Shown: in pieces, positions 43,725 to 55,046 of the stretch
How the letters are laid out: each line of letters starts with the position of its first letter
Position numbering within the stretch: position 1 is the first letter of the stretch
NCBI GenBank assembly: GCA_030762935.1
Contig: CM060898.1
Coordinates: 101,749,281 to 101,813,280, forward strand
DNA: 64,000 bases
Origin: Hymenopus coronatus
Lineage: Eukaryota > Arthropoda > Insecta > Mantodea > Hymenopodidae
Direction of reading: 5' to 3'
The notes under the pieces: generated by a model
Seen by the model: the letters and a program-made list of their open reading frames with translations, nothing else
Database searches by the model: none
What the model was told of the DNA's origin: nothing
Program-made: the position numbers and the translations under genes

Positions 43725-43850
43725 ATGCCTTTTTTCGACTCAGGGGATCCTCAAAATATATACGTTCCATGACATCTCAACATCGAATTTCTGGAAGGAA
43801 TACAAAGCCCTCTCTAGCTATTATGTACGTGCTAGGGAAATTAAAAAGTA
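43725..43850 (+). repeat. Family A right-end fragment in tandem
   Basis: TTTTTTCGACTCAGGGGATCCTCAAAATATATACG, CATCGAATTTCTGG and AGCTATTATGTACGTGCTAGGGAAATT. A second, older-type right end immediately after the complete copy. Confidence 0.75.
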
Positions 43851-44084
43851 TCTGCGAATACTAGAGCATCACACCGTTCTCAAACGCTTACTGTTATTCG
43901 CTTCCCACTCTGTATGACCAAGCCAAGTTAGCTTGAGCGAGTGTTAGCGTGCAGTGGCGTGAAAGAGCAGTCATGTGTGTACACGTCGAGTGAATCGTTG
44001 TATAGCAGTGCATTATAGAATTATTTGTACATCATTTTAATCTAATAAACATGCGGGTCAGTTGAGATTCTCAATGTAATGCCG
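43851..44084. other. No recognised feature
   Basis: Contains GTGTTAGCGTGCAGTGGCGTGAAAGAG and, near 44042, AATAAACATGCGGGTC. It may be a 5' extension of SINE-6 or single-copy DNA. Confidence 0.4.
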
Positions 44085-44530
44085 GCATGGTAGCTCAATA
44101 GATGAGCAACCGGCTAGAGACCGGGAGACCCGTGGTTCAAATCACGGCTATTCGCATAAAATTTTCAGTCGGACTCTACCTATGCAACTCCTGTCCTACA
44201 CACAGCTTGTGTGAAAAAAACAATTAAACCAGTACCCATTTACCATAATAGTTGGCTATACTATGAATCCTGGGAAAGCATTGTAAGTCGCCATTGAGAA
44301 TGTCATCCCCAAATAATTTGGTATCACCTTGTGGTTTACCGGGAAACATGGGAGTTAATTAAAAAATTCAATGCTAATCCGGCATGTTGCCATGGTAGCT
44401 CAGTGGAAGAGCAACGTCTAGAGACCGGGAAATCCGTGGTTCAAATCCCGGCTATGACATTGATATTTTCAGTCTGACTCTACCTATCCAACTCCTATCC
44501 TACACTCGGCTTGTGTGAAGAAAAAAGAAC
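44085..44530 (+). repeat. SINE-6, dimeric tRNA-derived element
   Basis: Two tRNA-like units in the same orientation. First: GCATGGTAGCTCAATAGATG ... ACCCGTGGTTCAAATCACGG (44091-44150), then tail TTTTCAGTCGGACTCTACC ... CTTGTGTGAAAAAA. A linker of about 150 bases follows with GTCGCCATTGAGAATGTC and CTTGTGGTTTACCGGGAA. The second unit is CCATGGTAGCTCAGTGG ... ATCCGTGGTTCAAATCCCGG (44390-44453) with the same tail ending near 44525. The linker plus one tRNA unit recurs inverted at 53882-54112 and the tRNA-tail unit at 55062-55215. The acceptor stems do not pair properly, so these are not functional tRNA genes. Confidence 0.82.
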
Positions 44531-45170
44531 AAGTATACCAAAGACATGTTTACATATAAAAACATGTTCCAGACTTTTATCTCATAAAAGTTGTTACTGG
44601 AAACGCATCCTAACCGAAATTCTAACGTATGCTATTCAGATTACCAAACTCCTACATTAACTGACTTTTGAAGTGGATATAACTTTGGTGCAAGGAGATT
44701 CACATTATTTTCTTTCAGCCTTTTTGTTTCTCTTTCTCACTAAAATGCTTTCACAAGTTGAATTCATTCTTGTTACGTGGAGTACAAGCAAGTAACGCTT
44801 AAGTGTTGCACATTTAGGTCGTGAATTATTTAAGGCTGTCTCAGTGAAGTTAGCCAGTAAGAGAAAGGAGGTGGCGACAAGCAAGTCGCATACTATCAGC
44901 AGCCAATAACAATAAAAGATCGGGATTCCTGCACGGCTCGGTTAAAGCAGGCCAACTGGAGCGCCTGGTCGATTCTTCCTTTTAAAGCAGCCCGCAAAAT
45001 AAAACAAAACAAACGAGGTAAAGGACTGCTACTTGGAGAATATTCTTGTTCTGAAATATACGCTTGTAACTTGTTTAGTAGTGGCTTTCATACTATTCCA
45101 CTTTCTCTGTATATATCCTGGTTCCTTCCAATAAAGACGCAGAGACTGTATTCCTCTCAAATTAAAAACA
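44531..45170. other. No recognised feature
   Basis: About 640 bases, relatively GC-rich around 44860-45010 (CACGGCTCGGTTAAAGCAGG, GGAGCGCCTGGTCG). No ORF over 60 codons is supported and no match within the window. Confidence 0.45.
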
Positions 45171-45520
45171 TCTGATAGTTACATAGCCTTCTCTACCTAC
45201 TCTGTAACAAACTATTCTTTCAAAAGCTCATTCTTCTATCTACTTCTGGCTTATCAAGGTAAACATTAGAAAAAATAGTCTTATTACTTAGTTCCTTGTA
45301 AGTAGAAGAAACTGAGAGAAAATATAACGGTAAAGCGACAGTCAAATATTTTAAAAGCTGTCGCTATGTATTAAAATTCTCTTTGTATGACCAGAAGTAA
45401 AACAAAAGAAAAAGGAATAACAAATTCCGTTTTAAGAACAATTTAAAATATTTTGGAATTTAAACTAAAAATAAGAAAGCTCTCGGAAATGGTTAACTCC
45501 ACAAAAAATATATGCGATAC
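45171..45520 (+). repeat. Family A left-half fragment
   Basis: TCTGATAGTTACATAGCCTTCTCTACC to the GGTTAACTCCACAAAAAATATATGCGATAC block, cut where the mariner starts at about 45521. A possible continuation beyond the mariner (TTTATTTAGTACATTTTTTAC near 47020) is too degraded to be sure. Confidence 0.8.
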
Positions 45521-45521
45521 A

Positions 45522-46860
45522 TAAGGAGCACGATCTATATTTTGAGCCTAATAAAAAACAGTAATTTGTTATTGAAAATTGCCTGTGTTTTCTCGAAATA
45601 TTCTACTTTATCATGAACTCACTTTTGCATGGGTTCGAACTATTTTTCATAGCATTTTTTCCAACCTGTTTGAGACACTTCCAAAACGTGGGCTTCATTT
45701 GTTGACGAAAATCTTTTCCACACATTTTATTCTTGATTGTTGGTTACAAAAAGAAGTCATTGGGTTCCAAATCAAGTCTGTATGGCGGATGGGTCACCAT
45801 TTCGATTTTTTGAGTGTTCGGTTGTTGGACGAAGTGTGTGAGCGCTGGCAATATCTTGATGAAGAAGTATCCACGGGACTTGTTTGTTTTCTTTGCTTCA
45901 ACGAAGACTTCTGGCAAACAAATGTTTGTGTACCATTCAGAGCTGACCGTTTTACGTTTCTATATAGACACGGCTAACACATTACCAGTTTTTATGAAAA
46001 AAACAGGCAAACATTTGTTTCGAAGTGCTCTGATTGCGAACAACTTTAGTTGGATTTGGTTCATCTTGAAACACCCTTACAGTCGACTGTGTTTACGTTC
46101 GGCTCATATGCATAGATCGTAAATCGTCATCTGTTACAATTTTATATATGTCTTTTGAAGTACCATCATTGTATTTCTTTAGATTTGTGTGCACCAATTG
46201 ACACAAGCATCCTTTTGAAATTGTACACGAACTTGTACACGATACCACTGTATTAAGCTTTGGACAGTACCTGATTCTGGTACACTACTAGGATGGAAAC
46301 TACATCTAGACTTCCGGTCAACAACAATGATGGGCGCCATGATTGACACAATATATATCATACATTCTCGGCGTGATTTAAGAGAAGATGAGCTAGATCA
46401 CCTTCAAGATTTTCAAGATACAATAATAGGTATGCATCAAATGTCTGCAGTTGCTCAAAAAGCAAATTTAACTTTTAATCTAAATCCATGCAGATGGTAT
46501 AGCAAGAGAAAGGCCCGAATACAAGCAAACGAATACCTATAACTTGTAATCGAAATACAAAGTCAACAACAGAATCTAAGCACATCAATAGTTGATATGT
46601 ACTGATATGTACTATCAGTTTTTGCACAGCATTAATGTTTTCTGGCTCAACAATTAATTTGGGCGATCTTCACGAATTTCGTCGCCGGCCACGATTCAGC
46701 TCGTTATGCCAGCGTTTCACAGTAGCAAAGGATGGAGCTTCGTCGCCAAATGTCTTGTCTTGATAATCCACGCCGAAAATCATAATAAATCATCGCACAA
46801 ACATTTTGAGAAGTTTATTCTATGTTCTGGCTGAGGTACACATTTAAAGTTACTATATAC
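45522..46860 (-). mobile_element. Mariner, irritans-like, without the family A insertions
   Basis: Sibling of 15466-17362 and 33540-34790. From the right, the minus strand gives the N-terminal region near 46800, then PENINAVQKL near 46640. An unrelated segment follows (about 46300-46605). The linker piece GTVQSLIQ ... VQFQKDACVNW is at 46190-46290. The top-strand catalytic half (45560-45990) is broken. At 45551-45560 and 45747-45751 it keeps the uninterrupted A6 and A5 runs into which family A jumped in the siblings. Multiple stops; not functional. Confidence 0.83.
46300..46605 (+). other. Unknown segment inside the mariner, with a 71-codon frame
   Basis: The mariner coding sequence is interrupted between its PENINAVQKL and GTVQSL blocks. 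The segment holds a plus-strand frame (46327-46542) with an acidic middle (REDELDHLQDFQD) and a basic end (WYSKRKARIQANEYL), ending in a regular stop. I do not recognise it. It could be a fragment of a host coding exon or of another transposon carried in. GATATGTACTGATATGTACTATCAG near 46594-46610 is a short local duplication at its right edge. Confidence 0.4.
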
Positions 46861-47277
46861 AATACAAATAACGCTGTATTGACAAAATATATTATCTAGG
46901 TTAACCTCAACAATGTTCCAGTCAAAACACAGATGTTGCCTACAGATATCATTGTTACCAAAGCTCAAAACATAAATAGTGGCCTTCGTATAATATGGAT
47001 TTTTAACTATATCTGTATTTTTATTTAGTACATTTTTTACTATTTCTTATGGTTTACCCACACTATCCTTGATTTTATATTTGTATTTTCCAGAAATTTA
47101 ACTCTTCTTATGGGCAGTCATTCAAAGAGAACAGAAATTTCAATATGCATCACATAATGACCATCAGTTAAAATACTTTACTATGGCGCTTAAGACCAGT
47201 GTAATAATAGGATTTATAATTAAAAAATGTAATAAAACCAATTTACTAAATATTCTTATCTGCTCTAAAATAAAAAA
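46861..47277. other. No recognised feature; possible worn family A
   Basis: CTGTATTTTTATTTAGTACATTTTTTACTATTTCTTATGGTTTACC near 47017-47060 resembles the middle of family A and might continue the copy interrupted at 45520. The remainder matches nothing. Confidence 0.35.
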
Positions 47278-48139
47278 TCTGATGTGTACCATTCACATGA
47301 CTTTCTCCATATCCCTGTAACAAATAATTCTTAAAAAGCTTATAGTTCTATTTACTTTATGCTAATCAGAAAAAAAAAAATAGCAGAAATAGTCTAATTA
47401 CTCGCTTCCTAATCAGTAGAAGCGAAATAAGGGACAACTGTAGGTTAGTGATTGTCAAAAGCTGGTTGCTATGTCAATGAAGTTCCTTTGTCTATATGGA
47501 TAGGAGTTGACAAGTTCCTGTATGGGAAAAGTATACGTTTTTCATAGCAGAAACCAAGAATGTCACAAAAACGAGGAACTCCACGAAAAAAATGTATATA
47601 ACATAAATTGTGTGTTTAATGTGCTCTACATTTTTTGTGTAGTAAATTTTTTTCCATCTCTTACGGTTAGTAGCTATTCAAAATGTAGTAAAATGCATCC
47701 AGAATAAACTACTCTTCAGAGGCTATTCCCAGAAAATTCAAGATATACATTTTATTTGTCAGGTAAATATGTTTAATACACGATATTTTAATCAAAATCG
47801 TTAGAGCCATATTTGAGAAAATCAAAATTTTCGAAAAAAGTTCCATGTAAATGGTAGTTGGGGGTAGGGGGATTTTTCTCAAAATCTTCGTGTCGCATCC
47901 CTGGAAGATACTAAACTTAAATACCAAGTTTGGTATTTTACCGACTTTTCGTTTTTGAGTTATCGTGTTCAGAGACACATGGACACACACACACACACAC
48001 GGACTTTTTTGTGAAAATGCTTTTTTTGGATATTGGGGACCCTAAAACATATATTTCCGGTGAAATCTCGGTATCGAATTTTTTGGTGGAGTGCAATAAT
48101 TTCTCTATACACTATGCACATAGTGCGTATAGAGAAAGT
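47278..48139 (+). repeat. Family A copy, complete, 862 bp, young type (reference copy)
   Basis: TCTGATGTGTACCATTCACATGACTTTCTCC to CACTATGCACATAGTGCGTATAGAGAAAGT. All blocks are present. The CA site is short: GTTCAGAGACACATGGACACACACACACACACGGAC. Very similar throughout to 15509-16368 and 57636-58511. Confidence 0.96.
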
Positions 48140-48155
48140 AAAAAGATAAAAAAAA

Positions 48156-48584
48156 TCTGATGTGTTCCATTCACATGGCTTTCTCTACTTCTCTACAAAT
48201 TATTAAAAAGTGTATTTTATTTGCTTCATGCTAATCGAGAAAAAAATTAGATGAAATCGTCTTATTACTTGCTTCCATGTAAATAGAAGGGAAATAAGAG
48301 TACCATAGCCTAAAGTAACAGTCAAAAGCTGCTGGCTATATAATTGAAGTTCCTTTGTTTGTATGGACAGGAGTTGACAAATGAACTTCAGTCCCATAGC
48401 AACCAGCTTTTGACTAATACTTTAGCTTATGCTACTCCCTTATTTCCTTTCTTGTTGCATGGAAGCAAGTAATAAGACTATTTATTGCTATTTTTTTCTC
48501 GATTAGTATGAAGTAAAAAGAAGCATAAGCCTTTTAACAATAATTTGTTGCAGAGATGCAGAGATGTGAATGAAAAAGGTCAGA
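48156..48584. repeat. Inverted dimer of the family A left end (fold-back)
   Basis: 48156-48382 is a plus-strand left-end fragment (TCTGATGTG through GGAGTTGACAAATGAAC). 48383-48584 is the same region inverted (CTTCAGTCCCATAGCAACCAGC ... GTGAATGAAAAAGGTCAGA). The arms are about 200 bp with no spacer, so the locus can form a long hairpin. Complete copies flank it on both sides. Confidence 0.88.
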
Positions 48585-48592
48585 TTTTTTTT

Positions 48593-49454
48593 ACTTTCTC
48601 AATACGTACTATGTACATAGTGTGTAGAGAAGGTATTGCACTCCACCCAAAAATTCGATACCGAGATTACACCGGAAATATATGTTTTAGGGTCTCCTGT
48701 ATCCAAAAAAAGCATTTTCAGAAAAAGGTCCGTGTGTGTATGTGTGCGTGTCCGTGTGTCTGTGAACGCGATAGCTCAAAAAGTAAAAGGCGGTAAAATA
48801 CCAAAGTTGGTGTTTAAGGTTAGCATCTTTCAGGGATGCGACACGAAGATTTTGAGAAAAATCCCCCCACCCCCAACTACCGTTTACATGGAACTTTTAA
48901 CGAAAACTTTGATTTTCTCAAAAATGGCTCTAAACGATTTTGATTAAAATTTCCTATATTAAAGATATTTAAACGACAAATAAAATGTATATCTTGAATT
49001 TTCTGGGAATAGCCTCTGCAGACATCTTTATTCTGGATGAATTTTACGGAATTTTGCATAACTGTTAAACCGTAAGAGATGGACGAAAACTTACAACACA
49101 AAAAACGTAAAGCACCTTAAAACACACAGTTTAATTTATATGCATTTTTTCGTGGAGTTGATCGTTTTTTAGATACTTCTTGTTTTTTTGGTTTCAGCTT
49201 TAAAAAACACTCTTAACAATTAACAATTCCAGTCCATACAAACAAAGGAATTTTAGTCACATAACAACCAACTTTTGACTATCACTTTAACCAATAAAAA
49301 GCCCTTATTTCGCTTCTACTTACAAGGAAGCAAGTAGTAGGACTATTTCTGATGATTTTTTCTCGATTAGTATGAAGTAAATAGAAGCATAAGCTTTTTA
49401 ACCATAATTTGTTGCAGAGATGTAGAGAAAGTCATGTGAATGAAACACATCAGA
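48593..49454 (-). repeat. Family A copy, complete, 862 bp
   Basis: ACTTTCTCAATACGTACTATGTACATAGTGTGTAGAGAAGG at the left, CATGTGAATGAAACACATCAGA at the right. GT site GTCCGTGTGTGTATGTGTGCGTGTCC. Separated from the fold-back only by a T-run. Confidence 0.95.
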
Positions 49455-49918
49455 TTGTTTTATTTTGCCGTCTACTAACCAAATTATCTCTAAAGCTCTC
49501 TTCTTCTCTGACGCATGGGGTTCAATTTAATTTATGGATATTTTATTTGAACATTTTTGTACCTCTGGATTTCAGCGCCTTCTCCCTTCATTTTATTTTA
49601 TTCGCACTAATTTCAGGGCTTTTAGAACTTGCCAGATTCCCAAGTTGTCATGAAAACTTATTTTAAGTTTACATATAAGCTGCATTCCTCGCTTTATGGG
49701 GGGGGGGGGGTAACTTATTTTCGTGCTACCAACAATACAAGGCTCTAAAGGTTATCTAGAGACACTGGGAATGAAATCAATACTATTATTGCTCACAGGT
49801 TTGAAAATCGCTTTTCAAGGCAAATAGTTTTTGGAACCTTTGGGCATTCATGGAGAATCAAAATTTGCTGTCCTTCCTTAATTTAAATACTTCAATTTCA
49901 ACATCACACTCTTAAAAA
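49455..49918. other. No recognised feature; G13 run
   Basis: A homopolymer of 13 G at 49698-49710. A short frame (49409-49666) begins in family A and is not a gene. The rest is unassigned. Confidence 0.5.
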
Positions 49919-50822
49919 TCTGGTATGCTCCATTCACATCACTTACTCTACATTTCTGTAAGAATTTATTGTTAATAAGCTTATTTTTCTATCTATTTTA
50001 TGACAGAACATTAGCTGGAACAGTAGTATTACATAAGTCGCCAATCATTGACAAGTTCCCGTATGAGAAACTGAAATCAATAACAAGGAATATCTCGAAA
50101 ACGGCCAACTCCACGAAAAATATGAATATGACATAAATTGCGTGTTTTATCGAGATCTACAGTTTTTATGTGGTAAGCTTTTGTCTACCTCTTACGATTT
50201 ACCACTTATGCAAAATTCAATGAAGGTCATCCAGAATAAAGAGGTCTTTAGAGACTATTCCCAGAAAATTCAAGATATACATTTTATTTGTTATGTTAAT
50301 AACTTAAATATAAGTGATTTTAATAAAAATCGTTAGACATTTTTAAGAAAATCAATATTTTCTAATTATTTTCCATGTAAAGCGTAGTTTGGGGTGGGGG
50401 ATTTTCTTGAAAATGTTTGTATCGAATCCTTGAAAGATACTGAACTTATGTATCAAGTTTGGTATTTAACACACTTTTCGTTTTTGAGCTGCCCACAGGC
50501 ACACACATAGATTCACACACAGACTCTTGTAGATTCACGACACGTAAAAGAACCTCAAGCCTGATAGGCCTCTGAGCAAAATTAAGCGGCCTTTCACGCC
50601 CAATTTAGGATGGGACACTGAGTACCACAGTAGTTTAAGACCGTCCATAAATAACACGCCATTTAAATTTAGACACACACATATATACGGACATTTTTCT
50701 AAAATACTTTTTTTGTATTCACGGAGTCCCATAACATATACTGCCGATGAAATCTCGATATCAAATTTTTGGGTGCAATACAATACCTTCTCTTTACGCT
50801 ATGTACATAGTGCGTGTAAAGT
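49919..50822 (+). repeat. Family A copy interrupted by a SINE-4 fragment
   Basis: TCTGGTATGCTCCATTCACATCACTTACTC start. Internal deletion near 50040 (the CCTTGTAAGTAGAAG block is lost), then the standard middle. The CA region is split by SINE-4 (50531-50671) and the end is CGCTATGTACATAGTGCGTGTAAAGT. Confidence 0.88.
50531..50671 (+). repeat. SINE-4 fragment in a family A CA tract
   Basis: GTAGATTCACGACACGTAAAAGAACCTC, GGCCTTTCACGCCCAATTTAGG and CCATAAATAACACGCCATTTAAATT. The tRNA-like head is missing (5'-truncated). CA-rich sequence of the host repeat lies on both sides. Confidence 0.85.
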
Positions 50823-51268
50823 AAAAATTCCGTACTTCCACAATTTTGGACCCCCCAAATATAAGGTTAATAATTATATTTCATATTGGATACAGATTTA
50901 CATAAAATGTATAATCTCAAATTGCTTCGGGCTGTATAGCCATTTAAGGATCGTACATTTCACCTGTTTCTAATCATACTATTCATTAAGTAGCGTTTTC
51001 ACACTTTCAAAATGTTTCGCGCGTTTCAGTGTTTGTTTCAATACAACTAGAATATCCCATAAATTTAAGTATATGTCGTAATATTACAGGCGACAAAATT
51101 AACCTAATACAAATATTAACTTTTCAAAAATTTATTTTAATAAAAAGTGATTTAATTTTAGTTAAAATTTCTAACAGTTTAATATTTTTTTTCATAATTA
51201 ATAATCAAAGTTATTGGAATATAACCATGTAAAGTTTTGGATGTGGTTCAAAGTTTCAAGGCAAAAAA
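50823..51268. other. No recognised feature; AT-rich
   Basis: Short frames near 50713-50973 and 51029-51232 show no motif. No match to the window's repeats. Confidence 0.5.
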
Positions 51269-51843
51269 TCTTATGTGCTCCATTCACTTGACTTTCGCTA
51301 CGTTTCTGCAACGAATTGTTGTTGATTTTATTTACTTCATCGAGAAAAAATTAGCAGAACTTGTCTTATTACTTGCTTCCTTGTAGAAGGGAAATAAGGG
51401 ACTACCATGGGTTAAAGTGATAATCAAAACTGGTTCCTATGTGACTGAAGTTCGTTTGTATGGACACGAGTTGACAAATTCCTGTATGAGAAAAGTATGT
51501 TTTTTAAAGCTGAAACCAAAAACAAGGAATATCTCAAACACGATAAGCTCCGAAAGAAAATACGTGCAACATAAACTGTGTGTTTTAACGTGCTCTACAT
51601 TTTTGTGTGGTAAGTTTTTGTCCATTCTTACGGTTTAGCAGTTATGCAAAATTCCGTAAAATTCATCCAGAACTAAGTAGTCTTCAGAGGCTATTCCCAG
51701 AAAATTCATGATATACATTTTATTTGTCTAGTAAATATCTTTGGTATACGATATTTTAATCAAAATCGTTAGAGCCATTTTTGAGAAAATCACATTTTGG
51801 AAATTGCTTCTATGTTGGGGGGTGGGTGAGGGAGATTTTCTTA
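51269..51843 (+). repeat. Family A copy, left two-thirds
   Basis: TCTTATGTGCTCCATTCACTTGACTTTCGC to TTCTATGTTGGGGGGTGGGTGAGGGAGATTTTC. It is truncated before the CA tract and followed by an inverted left end. Confidence 0.87.
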
Positions 51844-51844
51844 A

Positions 51845-51913
51845 CAATAATTGTTTAACAATAATTTGTTACGGAGACGTAGAGAAAGTCATGTCAATGA
51901 AACACATTGGATT
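51845..51913 (-). repeat. Family A left-end scrap
   Basis: AACAATAATTTGTTACGGAGACGTAGAGAAAGTCATGTCAATGAAACACATTGGA, only the extreme end of the unit. Confidence 0.75.
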
Positions 51914-52235
51914 ATTAAGATATGTTGTTCAGAGACTTTGAATTTTGGGGCTTCAGGTCAGCTCAAAATATTAATTTGCAGTGAAATCTCGAAATGTAAG
52001 TTTTGTATGTACGTATTATGCTGCCTCTATCTAAATTATGTAGAATTCAAGGGCAAAAAAGAGGTCCTAACTACCATTAGGGTACGGCGTTATATTACTG
52101 TGATAGCCTCCTCTTCTGAACTTTATTGCTATTCCGTCTACGTTAATATTCCATGCGTTGTTCCACGTTGCTATGCCTTATTGTGTTACTCTGTGTAGTT
52201 TCAGATCTCTCCAATAACAAGCGGCTCAAGCAAGT
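51914..52235. other. No recognised feature
   Basis: 51950-52005 (TTGCAGTGAAATCTCGAAATG) may be an eroded family A right end. The remainder has a 115-codon chance frame without any motif. Confidence 0.4.
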
Positions 52236-52885
52236 ATATTTCTGGTGATGAAGTCTGTCTGTCTGCGTTTATGTGTGTGTGTCTGTGGTATTTAAGTTTG
52301 CTATCTTCCAAGGATCGACACGAAGATTTTCAAGAAAATCCTCCTACCCCAAACTACCTTTTACGTGGAAAATTTTTTGAAAATTTTGAATTTCTTAAAA
52401 ATGGCTCTAACGATTTTGATTAAAATATCGTATATTAAAGATATTTACCTAACAAATAAAATGTATATCTTGAATTTTCTGGGAATAGCCCCTGAAGACT
52501 ACTTTATTCTGGATGAATTTTACGGAATTGTGCATAGCTGCTAAACCGCAAGAGATGGGGAAAACCTTACTACACAGAAAATGTAGATCACAATAAAACA
52601 CACAATTTATGTCATATACATTTTTTTCGTGGAGTTGATCATTTTTACGATATTCCTAGTTTTTAGTTTTAGCTTTGAAAAACTTATATTTTCTCATACA
52701 GGAATTTCTTAACTCCTGTCCATACAAATAGAGGAGCTTCAGTTGCTTAGCAACCAGTTTTTGGCTATAATTTTAACCTATGGAACTCCCTCATTTCGCT
52801 TCTACTTACAAGGAAGCAAGTAATAAGACTAATTAGCATGAAGTAAATAGATGTAGAGAAAGTGATGTGAATGGAGCACATCAGA
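52236..52885 (-). repeat. Family A copy without the palindromic end
   Basis: Begins AGTATATTTCTGGTGATGAAGTCTGTCTG, has GTTTATGTGTGTGTGTCTGTGG at the GT site with the flanking CTCAAAAACGAAAAG block deleted, and ends GTGATGTGAATGGAGCACATCAGA. Confidence 0.85.
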
Positions 52886-52890
52886 TTTTT

Positions 52891-53165
52891 TTTAGATATT
52901 CCTTGTTTTTTGTTTCAGTTTTAAAAAACATCGTTTTCTCATACAGGAATTTGTCGATTCCTGTCCATATAAGCGAGGAACCTTCTGTCACATAGGAACC
53001 AGATTTTGACTATCACCTTAACCTATGGTGCTCCCTTATTTCGCTTCTACTTACAAATAAGCAAGTAATAACACTATTTTAGCATGGAATAAATAGAAAC
53101 TTAAGCTTTTTAACAATATTTGTTACAGAGATGTAGAGAAAGTCATGTGAATGGAACACATCAGA
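52891..53165 (-). repeat. Family A left-third fragment in tandem
   Basis: TTTAGATATTCCTTGTTTTTTG through CATAGGAACCAGATTTTGAC to CATGTGAATGGAACACATCAGA. Same orientation as the preceding copy, joined by a T-run. Confidence 0.85.
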
Positions 53166-53331
53166 TTTTTTTGCTCTCGATTGAAGAGATTCCTTAATAC
53201 CATAGCATTTATTTCTTCTCTGAGAAGCTCCATATACGGAAGTAAAGAACAATGTTCTCTCATCTCGCAAAGATGAGTATCCTTGTTCACCGTTGTATTT
53301 TTCTTGTCGTTATGACGATAACAAGGTTTTT

Positions 53332-53621
53332 GTTTGTTTTGTTTCGTTTTTATAGCCCCCTTTAACAGGTATGGTCATATCGGGGGCTTTGACTTGGAAA
53401 CAACTGCTGGTTCTTATCTCGCAGAACTGTAGGTTTCTTAACGTCGGTTTTTCGGTTTTATCCTATTAAACACACACTCATTCACTCTCACATTCATACT
53501 TCCAGACTCTGTGGGGGGATAAGGAATGATTCTGGTTAAAGAAAAATTCCCAGCCGGGAATCGAACCTGGGACCGTTGGATGAGAAGCCAGAATGTTGAC
53601 GACTCGACCGCGGAGGCAGTC
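53332..53621 (-). repeat. SINE-1 copy with a 7-bp target duplication
   Basis: Minus-strand head GACTGCCTCCGCGGTCGAGT, B-box CCCAGGTTCGATTCCCGGC, body CTTTAACCAGAATCATTCC, CCCCCACAGAGTCTGG and GATATGACCATACC, and an A-rich end. TAACAAG lies at 53319-53325 and 53623-53629. Confidence 0.88.
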
Positions 53622-53881
53622 GTAACAAGAAGTTTGATCATTATAATGACTTATAATGACTTACATAACGCATTGTGTAGTATAATATGTCTTATATTAT
53701 TAATTTACAATGCTTTATTTCAGTTTCGTAGATTTAAATCTCACGAACAACAGTTTTGCAATCTAACATCCATACATTAATTGTTTTTAACACAAAATGT
53801 GTAAGACTAATTATTTTGTTAATATTTATATCTTCATTAATATTTATTTTTGTATAGATAGTCAGTCAAAAATGCAATAAC

Positions 53882-54112
53882 ATAGCCGGGATTTGAACCA
53901 CAGATCTCTCATCTCAAGTTGGGGTCTCTAACCACTGAGCTACCATAGCAACAAGCCACCACGGCATTAAATTTCCCAACTGACTCGCATGATTCCCGGT
54001 AAACCACAAAGTGATCTCAAATTGCTTTGAGATGACATACCGTAATGGCGACTAATAATGGTGTAAATACTTTTAAGTCCTGGGGATTCACAGTTTAAGG
54101 ACTATGGCGTTA
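53882..54112 (-). repeat. SINE-6 copy: tRNA unit plus linker
   Basis: Top strand CATAGCCGGGATTTGAACCACAG and CTAACCACTGAGCTACCATAGC are the inverted tRNA-like unit. GATTCCCGGTAAACCACAAAG and CCGTAATGGCGACTAATAATGG are the inverted linker. A T-run follows at 54114-54126. Confidence 0.83.
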
Positions 54113-54542
54113 ATTTTTTTTTTTTTCTGATTCTATTTATAACATTTTCTTAGCCGTTCATTTTATAATTCATATTTGTCATACTTTTCTGGTTTATCAG
54201 TCACCCTTTGTTTTTACAATTGTGTATTTCAATTATATTTATCTAAGTGGCATATAGTATAGCTATATTTTGGCTATAACACGACTGTGAAACGTTCAAC
54301 ATAGAACTATATCTAATGAAACGTATATTTCTGGTGATGAAGTCCCACGACATTGCTAGTTAGCATAAATTTTCTTCAGTTTTTATACAGAAACAATGAA
54401 TTACAATTATGTTCCCTCTGTTTTCAGAACAATTACTAATTATAAACATATATTTATATAAATTATGGCTAACTATCGCTTCATCTCAAAACTGTTTGAG
54501 GTTCTCTTATCAGGAAATTCAGTTGGAAAATTTAGTGCTGTA
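54113..54542. other. No recognised feature
   Basis: AT-rich, begins with a T13 run. ACGTATATTTCTGGTGATGAAGTCCCACGAC near 54323 repeats a motif also at 52236, so a tiny family A scrap may be present. Confidence 0.45.
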
Positions 54543-54556
54543 AGGGAATATTGAAT

Positions 54557-55046
54557 GAATAAATAAGTGTATTTATGGACATAACAATATCATACATTGA
54601 ACCTCAACAATCGCACGGGCTCACAGACCGTAAGTGCTTTTGTAATACACAAACTAAAAAGGAATACTAAAACAACAACAGAGAATTGAAAGAGTAAACA
54701 CGAAAATAAAAAGACAAAGATATTCAAATACAGCAATTTAAATGTACAGCACAGAGTACACCTTATTCAGAAGCATAAATGTACCCTATTATAATAGATA
54801 AATAAATACACTTAAAAGAAATATATACACAATATATAAAACCATAGTACAACAATGACATAAGTATGACATAAAATATATGTATGTAAGACATCGTTTA
54901 GCTGTTCTTATCCCTCTATTGGCAGCCTTCTCAGATCTCAGCTGTCTTGCCTTAAGTATAAATTTTACTAGCCCGTCCACGTCTTCCGTGCCTGCCAGTA
55001 GTGTCCAACATGCTTCTAGCTCTACATTCGCGGTGGTAAAGAAGTG
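54557..55046 (-). mobile_element. LINE-K, 490-bp 5'-truncated copy with a 14-bp target duplication
   Basis: Minus strand matches the 3' end of the copy at 2300-3450: VDGLVKFILKARQLRSEK, then the 3' UTR with GCACTTACGGTCTGTGAGCC and the end AATACACTTATTTATTC. AGGGAATATTGAAT at 54543-54556 is repeated exactly at 55047-55060. This is a typical dead-on-arrival LINE insertion and it defines the 3' end of the family. Confidence 0.93.

Noticed and set aside
44091..44155. A functional tRNA gene
   Set aside because: A- and B-box-like words are present, but the acceptor arms do not pair and the same unit recurs with a fixed tail, so it is a SINE head.
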